Below are positions 17,502 through 26,384 of a DNA stretch of 63,259 nucleotides, piece after piece. A program made the position numbers and the translations under genes. Under the pieces are notes generated by a model that searched no databases, was not told the DNA's origin, and saw nothing but the letters and a program-made list of their open reading frames with translations. Positions within the stretch are counted from its first letter, which is position 1; the number at the start of each line of letters is the position of its first letter. The DNA is from Acidimicrobiales bacterium AG-410-I20 (GTDB lineage: Bacteria; Actinomycetota; Acidimicrobiia; Acidimicrobiales; MedAcidi-G1): the NCBI GenBank assembly GCA_003215175.1, contig QCKS01000006.1, positions 1 through 63,259 of the forward strand. Reading direction: 5' to 3'.

Positions 17502-18872
17502 GTGGACTTAGATGACGAATCCTCCTTGAGGCCTAAAAAAGAAAACACACCGTCTGGTCTTTGGCTAACACCGTTTGCTCGATTAGGGCGAACCCACGCG
17601 TTCGGAACCATGTCCGATGCCATGATCGCAGTAGCTCTTGCCGGATCAGTATTTTTCTCTGTTGACCCAAGTGCTGCTCGTTGGCGGGTTGCCCTTTATT
17701 TAGTTCTCACTATTGCCCCCTTTGCAGTAGTTACTCCACTCATAGGTCCTCTAATTGACAGAATTTCTGGTGGCCGGAGAAGGATGATTCTTTTCACCAC
17801 AATCGGACGAGGTGTTTTAGCATGGCTAATGACTCGCCACATTGACAGCCTTCTTTTATTTCCCGAAGCATTCGGATTCCTTGTTCTTGGGAAAAGCTAT
17901 TCCGTAGCTAAAAGCGCCGTGCTGCCTGAGTTAGTGCGATCCGATCTCGGTCTCGTGGAAAGCAACGCCAAACTCAGTGTCGTTGGAGCATTGAGCTCTA
18001 TGGCTGGAGCAGCAATCGGAGGCCTGGCTCTATTAGGTGGAGATGCTTGGCCAGCATGGGTAGCCGTATTCGGATTTGGAATAACGACCTTGTACGCATT
18101 ACAGGTACCAAAAACCGTCGTGGCCAAAAAACCAGCATCCGCTAACGAAATAACAGAACTTAAAACAGAAAGCATCGTTTACACCGCAGCAACGATGGCT
18201 TTCTTACGCGCAGCAGTAGGTTTTGTAACCTTTTTGCTCGCTTTCGAATTCCGAGGCGGTGACGAAGGACTATCACTAAGCGGCATCGGTGAAGCAGCCG
18301 GAGTAGCAACTGGCCATCTCCGTAATCAAGATGTTTTTGGAACCCCTGGGGCTCCTGCTTGGCATTTCGGAGTAGTTATGGTCGCAGCCGGACTTGGAAT
18401 GCTCATAGGAGCAAATCTTGCACCACGCATGAGAAAAAGATTCATCGAAGAACGAATAATCTTTCTTGCACTTCTCTTACTTTTTACCGGAGCTATAACC
18501 GCCGCATTCGCACTGGGAGTTCTCGCTGCCGTTCTTATTTCCTTTGTCACCACCATCGCTGGAGGCACAGCCAAATTAGCGTTCGACTCGCTCGTTCAAC
18601 GTGACGCACCAGACGCAAACCACGGAAGATTCTTCGCAAAATTTGAAGGACGTTTCCAAATGAGCTGGGCAATAGGCGCACTCATCGCTGCTTTGGCACC
18701 CATACACCCTCACTGGGGATATGCCGGATTAGCAGGAATTTCTTCCGCAGCTCTTCTCTGGTATCACATCGCTACACAAGAGTCACGACGACGTGCTACT
18801 CCAACAAAATCTGATCGCCCAGACGGCCAACTACCGATTTGGGAAAGAGAAAATATAGATCCAGATCAATAG
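17502..18872 (+). CDS. MFS-type membrane transporter
   Basis: A 456-residue protein with about 10-12 membrane helices. The first half shows the MFS loop-2/3 pattern PLIGPLIDRISGGRRRMILF. Hydrophobic segments include IAVALAGSVFFSV, VVMVAAGLGMLIGANLAP and IIFLALLLLFTGAITAAFALG. It starts with GTG at 17502, 26 bases after the second response regulator, and may be co-transcribed. Substrate is unknown; the position suggests but does not prove a link to phosphate. Confidence 0.75.
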   Translation: MDLDDESSLRPKKENTPSGLWLTPFARLGRTHAFGTMSDAMIAVALAGSVFFSVDPSAARWRVALYLVLTIAPFAVVTPLIGPLIDRISGGRRRMILFTTIGRGVLAWLMTRHIDSLLLFPEAFGFLVLGKSYSVAKSAVLPELVRSDLGLVESNAKLSVVGALSSMAGAAIGGLALLGGDAWPAWVAVFGFGITTLYALQVPKTVVAKKPASANEITELKTESIVYTAATMAFLRAAVGFVTFLLAFEFRGGDEGLSLSGIGEAAGVATGHLRNQDVFGTPGAPAWHFGVVMVAAGLGMLIGANLAPRMRKRFIEERIIFLALLLLFTGAITAAFALGVLAAVLISFVTTIAGGTAKLAFDSLVQRDAPDANHGRFFAKFEGRFQMSWAIGALIAALAPIHPHWGYAGLAGISSAALLWYHIATQESRRRATPTKSDRPDGQLPIWERENIDPDQ

Positions 18873-18876
18873 AGGA

Positions 18877-20130
18877 TTACGTATCAAGAAGTTCTGTTCT
18901 CGCTAACCAAAGACGAGGGTTCTCCACCTCATTTGGGGTGGGAAGACATCTTTTATCTTCCCATAATCTGAACAGATCATCGGCTCCACCCCATTTAATT
19001 ACTCCACTAACAAAACTCGCGCCACGATCCACCTGATCTTGTGTGAGATTAAGTCCAAGAACTTTTTCAACAAACCGGTCTGCTTCACTAGTTTCAACAC
19101 GTCGCCGACGAAGAGCCTCGGTGATCATTGAATAGTTCGGAACAAGACCTGTACCTATCTCATCCATGAAATAGTCCACGTAACCAATCACTACCGCGAC
19201 AAGCGCTTCAAGATGAGGAAGCAACTCTTCTTGATCAGCAGACCTTACGGCACCCAAAATAAATTGAGGATCAATATTTTCACCGATATTTAAAAGACTT
19301 TCAGGGTCTGGCGAAATTCCCATCTCATTTAATTGTTCCTCAAGCGCAGACGGGTCATTCTGAAAACTACTTGCATGACGTTTCAGAAGATCGCTAATTG
19401 CTTCATTAACATGAGCGACACCAAATAGTGCATGATGAAGCGACTCATGAAGACACACCCAAAGTCTGAGGCCGTCAACAGGCAAACTCCAATCCTTACC
19501 AAAATCACTAATATTCGGGTCAATCACGAGAAGATGATCTTCGTTGCGGGGGATTGGAAGATCGTAACTTCCGAGACTCCGAGTGGCGAGCCGCCCAACC
19601 ATAGTCCCCGTCGTGATACTAGAAATTTGCGGAACAATAGCTGCAAATATTTCAGCAAACGCCTCCATAGCACCCTCAGGGAGCCCAAGGAAATCCTCAC
19701 TTGGAAGATTCTCTTTAAGAGTCTCGGGATCAGGCATCCCCTCTTGTAAAGAATCAGTCATTTGCGAAAGTAACGGCTCGAGCGAACTAATGCTTCTTTC
19801 CGCCCACAAAGACCGGTTAAGGGGCTCAATAACTAAAGGATGACCACGATTAATTAAAAGACCAGTTTTATTCTCAACCTGTAATTGCGCCACTCTCGCT
19901 AATTGTTCATATTCCATCCGAGCAACTGGATCAATATTTGTTTCCGGTCGACCATCAGCAGCTATTGACATAGCCAAACGGCGAGCATTTTCATTAGGGT
20001 TAATTTTTGAAATACCACTAAAATCACTTGATCCTATGACTTTAAAAAAATCACCCAACTGCTCAAACGGATTTTCATCAAATTCATCATCTGGTGTTTC
20101 GTTAATGTCCACAAAGGCATCGTAGAGCAA
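18877..20130 (-). CDS. Zincin-like metallopeptidase-fold protein (PF10103/DUF2342)
   Basis: A 417-residue protein of the actinobacterial zincin type 2 family, sometimes annotated as F420-biosynthesis-associated hydrolase. The zinc motif is HESLHH (H228, E229, H232 in LWVCLHESLHHALFG). Upstream regions NRGHPLVIEPLNRSLW and VVIGYVDYFMDEIG fit the family. The first codon of the longest frame is TTG at 20130; a GTG at 20112 is an alternative. Its start touches the start of the next, divergent gene, leaving no free promoter space if the longest form is used. Substrate is unknown. Confidence 0.8.
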   Translation of the reverse strand: MLYDAFVDINETPDDEFDENPFEQLGDFFKVIGSSDFSGISKINPNENARRLAMSIAADGRPETNIDPVARMEYEQLARVAQLQVENKTGLLINRGHPLVIEPLNRSLWAERSISSLEPLLSQMTDSLQEGMPDPETLKENLPSEDFLGLPEGAMEAFAEIFAAIVPQISSITTGTMVGRLATRSLGSYDLPIPRNEDHLLVIDPNISDFGKDWSLPVDGLRLWVCLHESLHHALFGVAHVNEAISDLLKRHASSFQNDPSALEEQLNEMGISPDPESLLNIGENIDPQFILGAVRSADQEELLPHLEALVAVVIGYVDYFMDEIGTGLVPNYSMITEALRRRRVETSEADRFVEKVLGLNLTQDQVDRGASFVSGVIKWGGADDLFRLWEDKRCLPTPNEVENPRLWLARTELLDT

Positions 20131-21173
20131 TGAACACCCAGAAGCCTCGCGTTGTGGTTACAGGATCCACAGGAGCAGTTGGCCGTCAAGTATGTTCACG
20201 CCTCGCTGAAGAGGGATATCACGTGCTTGGATTAGACCGCCGATCCGGAATTTCTTTAAATCCAGAAGTCACATTACAAACCGTTGATTTAGCTGTTGCA
20301 GATTTACGGGCACTTCTTACCGGCGCGGATATCGTCGTGCATCTTGCTTCCGGCGTTCAAGCACATGACGTTGAAGAAGACCCTGGACATAACATGCTTG
20401 CTGTCGCTGAGCGACTATTAGCTGCCGCCGACACAGCAGGAGTCACTCATTTTGTTATCCGCTCCTCCGCAATGGTTTACGGGGCCTGGGAAGACAATCC
20501 CGTACCCCTTACAGAAGATGCAGAAATCCGCCCATGCCCAGGTTTCCGATTTGCTGAACACCGTGCCGCTCTTGAAAAAATTGCACGTGAATGGGCGGAA
20601 AAGAATAAAAAACGTTCTGTTTCCGTGTTACGAACCGCAGTCACAGTCGGAGAAGAAAGACCAGGTGGACTTGCAAGGGTTCTAGAGTCAGCAAAGAACA
20701 TCCGCACAGAAGAAGGCGACCCCATGGGCCAGTTCCTTCACGCAGACGACCTCGCAGAAGCGGTTATTTGCGTGGTAAAAAATAACTTTGACGGACCAAT
20801 CAATGTCGCCCCAGACGGTTGGATGTCCTCCGCTCTTTTAGCAGAATTAAGCGGCCCGGTGCCGCGAATACGGGTGCCGGCCTTTATCGCTCGACTCGCC
20901 GCATCAATAAGATGGCAAATCGGTTTAACAGACGCACCCGCTTCCATAGTGCCCTACACCATCTATCCATGGATTATTTCTAACGACCGAATAAAAGAGT
21001 TAGGTTGGGAAGCCCAACACACCAACGAAGAAGCCTATGTCGTTGGCTATGAACCTAAATTAAGCGATCAACTTAATGCTGGAAGCCGTCAACGCTTAGC
21101 GTTTATCGCTGCCGCAATAATCGTTGGATTCGTTATTTCCGGAATAGTACGAACATTTCGAGAACCCAAGTAG
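20130..21173 (+). CDS. Atypical extended SDR (NAD-dependent epimerase/dehydratase-like) with C-terminal membrane helix
   Basis: A 347-residue protein with an N-terminal Rossmann motif VVVTGSTGAVGRQV and an acidic-to-basic NAD(P) loop (LDRRSG). The substrate-side strand FVIRSSAMVYGAW is present. The position of the catalytic YxxxK holds F141-A-E-H-R145 (RFAEHRAALEK), so the Tyr is Phe and Lys is Arg. This suggests binding without classical dehydrogenase chemistry. A C-terminal hydrophobic stretch (FIAAAIIVGFVISGIVRTF) probably anchors it to the membrane. Function is not recognisable beyond the fold. Confidence 0.75.
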   Translation: MNTQKPRVVVTGSTGAVGRQVCSRLAEEGYHVLGLDRRSGISLNPEVTLQTVDLAVADLRALLTGADIVVHLASGVQAHDVEEDPGHNMLAVAERLLAAADTAGVTHFVIRSSAMVYGAWEDNPVPLTEDAEIRPCPGFRFAEHRAALEKIAREWAEKNKKRSVSVLRTAVTVGEERPGGLARVLESAKNIRTEEGDPMGQFLHADDLAEAVICVVKNNFDGPINVAPDGWMSSALLAELSGPVPRIRVPAFIARLAASIRWQIGLTDAPASIVPYTIYPWIISNDRIKELGWEAQHTNEEAYVVGYEPKLSDQLNAGSRQRLAFIAAAIIVGFVISGIVRTFREPK

Positions 21174-21222
21174 GTCCCTAAAATACGTGGAGCCCTAACA
21201 ATCGGGTCGTACGATGAAATAG

Positions 21223-21747
21223 ATGTCAGAACTATTAGAAGAATCTTCAAATTTTTCATCTCTCACAGAAGATGATTGGTGTGCATTGCATGCCGAAGAT
21301 CTCCCTGTTCAAGAAGCCCTTGACTGGGTCAATAAACCAGACTGCGGAGCAGTGGTGCTCTTCACCGGAAACGCTAGAGACCACGCCCCTGAACGACCGG
21401 ATGTAACCGAACTCGCTTATGAAGCTTATGAAGAACAAGCACTTCCCAGAATGAAGGAAATTGTTAAAGAAGCACGGGCACGATGGCCTGAAATAAGAAG
21501 ATTGGCATTACTTCACAAAACAGGAAAAGTCGAAATAAGCCAAACAGCTGTCATCGTTGTAGCTTCTTCCCCGCACCGCAAAGACGCATTCGAAGCATCT
21601 CGATTTTGCATAGACGCGCTCAAAGCAACTGTTCCAATTTGGAAGTACGAAAAATGGGGAGAAAATGAAAACTGGGGTGTGGACGCTCAACATGTCCTCA
21701 ATATCTCCGAACTCCCACAGCCCAAAGACAAGGCTTCCTTAACATGA
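21223..21747 (+). CDS. moaE: Molybdopterin synthase catalytic subunit
   Basis: A 174-residue MoaE-type protein. MoaE with MoaD inserts sulfur into precursor Z to make molybdopterin. Family segments are GAVVLFTGNARDHA, LAYEAYEEQALPRM, RLALLHKTGKVEIS, VVASSPHRKDAFEASRF and the catalytic-lysine region TVPIWKYEKWGENENW. An N-terminal extension of about 25 residues precedes the domain. No moaD or other moa gene is in the window. It overlaps the next small gene by 4 bases (ATGA). Confidence 0.9.
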   Translation: MSELLEESSNFSSLTEDDWCALHAEDLPVQEALDWVNKPDCGAVVLFTGNARDHAPERPDVTELAYEAYEEQALPRMKEIVKEARARWPEIRRLALLHKTGKVEISQTAVIVVASSPHRKDAFEASRFCIDALKATVPIWKYEKWGENENWGVDAQHVLNISELPQPKDKASLT

Positions 21748-21983
21748 GTTCTTCCGTACTGTTTCTTGCCGGAGGAGTCGCTTTTGCTTTTATTGGATCA
21801 ATCCTGGTTTGGGTAGTAAGCCGTCCACGTTCTCGCCCCCAAGATCCAAATGAACTACGAAACACTTTAAGAAATCTTCATCAAAATGGCACGAAGAGGA
21901 GTAGATCTGGATCTCCAGCTCAACCATCAAGCGTCCTACGGTCATATGAAGAATTACCCCAAGAACAGCCGTTTGAGAAGTAG
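21744..21983 (+). CDS. Small single-pass membrane protein, unknown
   Basis: A 79-residue protein with one N-terminal helix (VLFLAGGVAFAFIGSILVWVV) followed by a basic, Ser/Pro/Arg-rich tail (SRPRSRPQDPNELRN). The ATG overlaps the moaE stop and it ends 9 bases before mreB, so it is between two certain genes on one transcript. No family recognised. Confidence 0.6.
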   Translation: MSSSVLFLAGGVAFAFIGSILVWVVSRPRSRPQDPNELRNTLRNLHQNGTKRSRSGSPAQPSSVLRSYEELPQEQPFEK

Positions 21984-21992
21984 GTAGAGAAC

Positions 21993-23012
21993 ATGGCACG
22001 AGATCTCGCTATTGACTTAGGAACAGCTAATACCTTGGTTTACACCCGAGGCGAAGGACTCGTTTTCGCTGAACCCTCAGTGATTGCTTTAAATAAACGC
22101 ACCGGCGAAGTTCTCGCTATGGGAAATGAAGCATGGAAAATGATCGGCAGAACCCCGGGCCATATTGTTGCTGAACGGCCACTTCGAAAAGGAGCAATAA
22201 AAGATTTCGATATCACCCAACGCATGGTTCGAGTCCTCTTCGAAAGAGTGGGAGTAAGCAGGTTTAACCGTCCAAAAGTTCTTATTTGTGTTCCTTCAGC
22301 CATTACAGCAGTTGAGAGAAGAGCAGTAACCGAAGCAGCCAGACGAGCCGGCGCTACTGACGCTCAACTCATTGAACAACCTCTTGCCGCTGCCATTGGA
22401 GCGAACCTCCCCATTAGTGAACCAGTGGGCAACATGGTGGTTGATATAGGCGGCGGAACTTCAGAATCCGCCATGCTGTCCCTTGGCGGTGTTGTCGCCT
22501 TAGAAGCAGTTCGAGTTGGCTCATTTGATATCGACACTGCCATTCAGGATTACTTAAGAAACGAATATGGAATGGCTATCGGTGAACACACCGCAGAAGA
22601 AATCAAAATCCAAATAGGTTCCGCAGCCCCAATGCCAGCCGAGTTACGAGCGGAAGTGACCGGCCGAGAGCTAATGACAGGATTACCTAAAAAAGTAATC
22701 CTGACCGCAACCGAAGTGCGTAAAGCAATTAATGAACCAGTCACAGCCATGATCGAATCCGCCGTCACGTGCTTAACACAAGCACCACCGGAACTCGGCC
22801 AAGATCTCATCACACAAGGTATTCATCTAGTAGGTGGTGGTGGACTTTTAAGTGGCTTTGATTTACGGCTAGCCGAGGAAACTGGTGTCCCGGTTTATCA
22901 AGTTGAAGAGCCACTTGAATGTGTAGTCCTTGGAGCAGGGCAATGCATAGAAAGTTTTGAAGCTATGCGTGCAATGTTTATGGACTCACGACCACGAAAA
23001 GTCGGTCGATAA
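21993..23012 (+). CDS. mreB: Rod shape-determining protein MreB
   Basis: A 339-residue actin homologue that directs elongation of the cell wall. Phosphate-1 loop DLGTANTLVYTRGEG, FAEPSVIAL, RPLRKGAIKDFDITQRM, phosphate-2 DIGGGTSESAMLS and adenosine motif GGGGLLSGFDLRLAEETG are in order. The usual TE of the phosphate-2 loop reads TSE here. Length is normal. mreC/mreD do not follow; the next gene is on the other strand. Confidence 0.95.
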   Translation: MARDLAIDLGTANTLVYTRGEGLVFAEPSVIALNKRTGEVLAMGNEAWKMIGRTPGHIVAERPLRKGAIKDFDITQRMVRVLFERVGVSRFNRPKVLICVPSAITAVERRAVTEAARRAGATDAQLIEQPLAAAIGANLPISEPVGNMVVDIGGGTSESAMLSLGGVVALEAVRVGSFDIDTAIQDYLRNEYGMAIGEHTAEEIKIQIGSAAPMPAELRAEVTGRELMTGLPKKVILTATEVRKAINEPVTAMIESAVTCLTQAPPELGQDLITQGIHLVGGGGLLSGFDLRLAEETGVPVYQVEEPLECVVLGAGQCIESFEAMRAMFMDSRPRKVGR

Positions 23013-23054
23013 CATCACTCATTTGTTGTATTTGACGTTATTGAATTACTTCAA

Positions 23055-24017
23055 TCAACTACAGGAACTTTCTTCGAACCCGTAGTCAGCCGCGTAATCA
23101 AAAGCATCGTTGAAACTTGAGAAGGTTCCTGAAAGTGCTCCTTCAGGAATAGTTACCAGTTCAGTTGCAGGTACCATCTCGGTTCCTTCAAGCCGGAAAG
23201 GTGAAATGTCTAAAGTCCACTCGGAATCCATATCACCGCTATCTTCTAAATCTGATTTTACTTGTGAATAGACCGTGGTTCCTTCAATGATTTGACATGC
23301 AGATCGGTAGAAAGGCGGCATGGGCGTGTAACTATCTGATCCTCTTAAAACCCATCTATAACCGGTTTCAGAATTTGTAACTAGTGTTAGAGCGCAATCG
23401 CTGAAAACAGCAAGTCCACCTGGAACTGTGCGTCTAACATCAGGAATCGATAGCCATACTTCAACAGCTCCGTTATCGTCAATGTCGTGACTAGCCCAAG
23501 CACCAGCTTCAGGCATTAAACCGCCTCCGATTTCAATTACGTGATAGCGGTCTTCGCTATCACCCATTAAGACAACTAGGTACGCTGTGAACGAACTAGA
23601 TCCTTCATCTACTGTTGTCGCCCATATTTGATCAACGTTGCTATCTCCATCTACGTCACCTTCGTTTGCTTCTGAAGGATCAAGAGTGATGCCATCGGGC
23701 AATGCATCGCCGGTACATTCTGGAGCTTCAGTTGTAGTTGTTGTTTCTGTTTCTGTTTCTGTTTCTGTTTCTGTTGTAGTAGTAGCTTCGGTAGTGGAAG
23801 TGGCGTCCTCTAACGCGTCTGTTGCCTCTTCAAGTGCATCCGTTGCATCTTCTAAAGCATCAATTGCTTCATCTCGCGCTTCTTCTGCTTCTTCTAATGC
23901 TTCTTCAGCGTCATCTAACGCATCAAGTAAAGCACTGTCATCAGCTTTACTACTACAAGAAGCAATAACTAAAACCATAAATAATAGAACTGCCAAAGTT
24001 TTCTTTGAATTAAACAT
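23055..24017 (-). CDS. Lipoprotein with heptad-repeat stalk and four-cysteine DxDGD domain
   Basis: A 320-residue envelope lipoprotein. Signal KTLAVLLFMVLVIASC ends in a lipobox Cys. A stalk of six near-perfect heptads of the ALEDATD type (about residues 32-73) is predicted to be a helix or coiled coil, then a Thr/Glu linker partly encoded by a hexanucleotide repeat. The C-terminal domain contains DVDGDSNVDQ and DIDDNGAVEVW, acidic loops resembling calcium-binding repeats, and four cysteines (PEC, SDCAL, SACQ, SSCS). The same pattern occurs in the lipoproteins at 57811 and 58954, so I place them in one paralogous family. Function is unknown. Confidence 0.8.
   Translation of the reverse strand: MFNSKKTLAVLLFMVLVIASCSSKADDSALLDALDDAEEALEEAEEARDEAIDALEDATDALEEATDALEDATSTTEATTTTETETETETETTTTTEAPECTGDALPDGITLDPSEANEGDVDGDSNVDQIWATTVDEGSSSFTAYLVVLMGDSEDRYHVIEIGGGLMPEAGAWASHDIDDNGAVEVWLSIPDVRRTVPGGLAVFSDCALTLVTNSETGYRWVLRGSDSYTPMPPFYRSACQIIEGTTVYSQVKSDLEDSGDMDSEWTLDISPFRLEGTEMVPATELVTIPEGALSGTFSSFNDAFDYAADYGFEESSCS
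23743..23772 (+). repeat. Hexanucleotide microsatellite (GTTTCT)x5
   Basis: Five perfect GTTTCT units on the plus strand encode the alternating Glu-Thr linker of the minus-strand lipoprotein at 23055. As in pstS, the unit preserves frame. Confidence 0.95.
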
Positions 24018-24102
24018 GGTGTTGTCCTTCCCCTACTTACCTTAAACGTTAGTTGAAACAAGTTCATTGCGAAGTGGATGATTGAATTATGAAGTGTCTT
24101 AG

Positions 24103-24756
24103 TTAAGAAAGAAGATCTTCAGCAGCTTGACGAGTTTGCAAATCTCGATCTTCTAATTTTCGTTTCAGCGCTTCATCCACTTCTGGCCCCTCGAATGGAG
24201 CGAGAGCTAAAGTAGCTCGACGTCGAACATTTGGTTTATCTTCCAAGGCAGCGAGGATTGCCGGTAAACCGTCACTGTGGCCAAGAGAACCTAAACACGC
24301 AACTGCTGCTTCTCGACAAAGAGAATCCTCATGTTCAGAAACAACAGTATGTATCTCATCAACTAATTGAGCAGTATCTCTATACGTGTCTCCGATTTCT
24401 CCAATAACCCAGCATGCCATTTCAACAACAAATGATGAAGGGTCTTTCAACAATAAGAGAGTCTGATCTATCTGTTTTTGACTAGACGGCAATTTAACCA
24501 CTAACTCAAGAGCACGCCTTCTTACATTTTGATTTTCATCAGAAAGGGCATGAAAAATATTTTCCTCCGCGTCTAAATCCAATTGCAGGACTGCATTCAA
24601 CGCCACTTCTCTTAACTCAGGAGCATCATCACTTAGATACTTGATGATTTCTGAGTTCGTAAGATTTCCTTTTCCGTGACCAGCAAGGATAATTTCACGA
24701 CGACGCTCAGAGACCTCTTTTATAGGTGGCTCTTCTTTATGTATATATTTGTTCAA
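24103..24756 (-). CDS. HEAT-repeat protein
   Basis: A 217-residue all-helical solenoid with about five or six HEAT-like repeats, for example LREVALNAVLQLD, VRRRALELVVKLP, VEMACWVIGEIGD, CREAAVACLGSLG and VRRRATLALAPFEG. Such repeats act as protein-binding scaffolds; no catalytic motif is seen. The start is TTG at 24756, 6 bases after the stop of the upstream membrane-protein gene, so the two are probably co-transcribed. Confidence 0.8.
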   Translation of the reverse strand: MNKYIHKEEPPIKEVSERRREIILAGHGKGNLTNSEIIKYLSDDAPELREVALNAVLQLDLDAEENIFHALSDENQNVRRRALELVVKLPSSQKQIDQTLLLLKDPSSFVVEMACWVIGEIGDTYRDTAQLVDEIHTVVSEHEDSLCREAAVACLGSLGHSDGLPAILAALEDKPNVRRRATLALAPFEGPEVDEALKRKLEDRDLQTRQAAEDLLS

Positions 24757-24762
24757 ATTGGT

Positions 24763-25110
24763 TCACCCAATAAATTGTTCAAGCAAAAAACCAGAAGCAA
24801 AAAATATGACCCCAAGAACAGTAGCGATCGCCATACCGCCCCCAACAACGATGGCAACAATAAAAATGATGGATCTCAGACGATGCCACCACTGAATCTT
24901 CGCTTTCTTACCAGTCGCGACTTTTCTTGGTGGTTGAAACCAAATCCCAGCCAAAGCACCAATATTCCACTTCTGGTCTATGCCTTTCTCAACATCACCA
25001 TCAGGAGGCAACCAGTTCCTACCAATGGTGTGCAAATCATTTCTGTATAAAAAAACATCTTTTCTTCTTCCAACTATTGGTTTAGTGACAGGGAAAATGA
25101 TTTGAATCAT
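24763..25110 (-). CDS. Small membrane protein of unknown function
   Basis: Using the ATG at 25110 gives 116 residues; a longer open frame upstream overlaps the divergent protease gene and looks non-genuine. A soluble N-terminal part (MIQIIFPVTKPIVGRRKDVF, with a Trp-rich segment) is followed by a basic stretch and one or two C-terminal helices (IIFIVAIVVGGGMAIATVLG). The start codon overlaps the divergent gene at 25109 by two bases. No family recognised. Confidence 0.6.
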   Translation of the reverse strand: MIQIIFPVTKPIVGRRKDVFLYRNDLHTIGRNWLPPDGDVEKGIDQKWNIGALAGIWFQPPRKVATGKKAKIQWWHRLRSIIFIVAIVVGGGMAIATVLGVIFFASGFLLEQFIG

Positions 25111-26341
25111 GGCAGGCTTAAAGAAATCAGTAAAAAAACGGATCCAAAAAAAGAAAATCAGAAAACTGACTCCGAAAGCAACAGATGACATGGAAGACAA
25201 CATTAATGAAAAGAGTACAGGACACCATGTCACACCGGAAGAAATACCTACTGATCATGAACAAATAGCAGAAGTAACCGATTCATCAAATCAACGAAAA
25301 TGGCCACAAATACTTTTCCTTATCGGCCTTGTCGTTGTAATTGTTATGTCTTTTGTCCAATTCCCTTACTATGCGTACGCTCCAGGATCAGTTAATCCTC
25401 TCACCGAACGTGTAGTCATTTCTGGAACAGAAACATTTTTACCCGAAGGAGAAATTCTGTTTACCACTGTTTCTCAAGATTCAGATGTAAATGGGTGGGA
25501 ATTTCTTCAAGGAACATTTGATGAGTCAATCTTGCTGATTGACGAAGATGTAATCCTCGGAGAACGAAACCGAAGTGAAGTCCGAGCATTCAACTTACAG
25601 TTAATGAAATCATCAAAAATGACTGCAGTAGCTGTAGCACTTCGACACCTCGGCTACGAACCCTATATAGCAACCGGAGTCGGGATGGTGGAAGTACAGG
25701 GCCCCGCTGAAGGACTTCTCACCACTGATGACGTCATAACTGCAATTACTGCAGACGACACACTCGATTTATCTAACTGGACAGAGTTGAAAACCTCCGA
25801 AGAATTGATTTCACAACTCCAAACTTATTCTCCAGGAGACACCGTCTTCTTCAATGTTGAATCTGTTGATGGTGAAAACCAACGTCAAGTAGCTGTTGTT
25901 TTAGGCTCACGACCGGATAATCCAGATGCCGCTTTCCTCGGAATTGGAGCACAAAGCAGAATTGAAGATGCACCAGGCATGCCCTTCTCAGTTCATTTCG
26001 ACACTGGTGCAGTGGGAGGTAATTCTGCAGGGCTATCTCTCACATTGTCTGTCCTAGATCTAGTAACTCCCGGTGAGTTAACCGGAGGATTGCGAGTGGC
26101 TACAACTGGCACGATCTCTCCAAATGGAGATGTAGGACCAATCGGCGGAATAGTACAAAAAACAATTACCGCTCGACGCTCTGGCGTTGATTTATTTCTT
26201 GTCCCAACAAACGAATACGAAGAAGCCGCTAAACACGCAAAGAATATGAAGGTTGTGGCAGTAGCAAATCTTGAAGAGGCATTAGCAGCACTCACGGAAG
26301 CTGGAGGAAATGCATCAAATCTCTCTCTCCCAAATAACTAA
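25109..26341 (+). CDS. YlbL-like PDZ/Lon-type membrane serine protease
   Basis: A 410-residue protein. The basic N-terminus is followed by a signal-anchor helix (ILFLIGLVVVIVMSFV), then a PDZ-like domain (about 195-265) and a Lon-type catalytic domain with dyad S306 (GGNSAGLSLTL) and K351 (GGIVQKTITA). Bacterial YlbL/SdrC homologues are extracytoplasmic proteases; the B. subtilis enzyme degrades a cell-division inhibitor. The ATG at 25109 overlaps the opposite start at 25110. An in-frame ATG at 25190 would leave promoter space and cannot be excluded. Confidence 0.88.
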   Translation: MAGLKKSVKKRIQKKKIRKLTPKATDDMEDNINEKSTGHHVTPEEIPTDHEQIAEVTDSSNQRKWPQILFLIGLVVVIVMSFVQFPYYAYAPGSVNPLTERVVISGTETFLPEGEILFTTVSQDSDVNGWEFLQGTFDESILLIDEDVILGERNRSEVRAFNLQLMKSSKMTAVAVALRHLGYEPYIATGVGMVEVQGPAEGLLTTDDVITAITADDTLDLSNWTELKTSEELISQLQTYSPGDTVFFNVESVDGENQRQVAVVLGSRPDNPDAAFLGIGAQSRIEDAPGMPFSVHFDTGAVGGNSAGLSLTLSVLDLVTPGELTGGLRVATTGTISPNGDVGPIGGIVQKTITARRSGVDLFLVPTNEYEEAAKHAKNMKVVAVANLEEALAALTEAGGNASNLSLPNN

Positions 26342-26384
26342 AGTCAACGTGTAGAGGGTCTAAATAGGCCGGTAGGATTCAACT

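Noticed and set aside
21993-23012. DnaK/Hsp70-type ATPase instead of MreB
   Set aside because: The N-terminal, RPLRKGAIKDF and C-terminal motifs and 339-residue length are MreB-specific.
23638-24045. Plus-strand Ser/Val-rich open frame opposite the heptad lipoprotein
   Set aside because: Arises from the repetitive codons of the lipoprotein stalk read backwards; no ribosome-binding site or motif.
24888-25233. Longer start for the membrane protein at 24763
   Set aside because: The extra 41 residues are the reverse reading of the protease N-terminus; the ATG at 25110 is sufficient.
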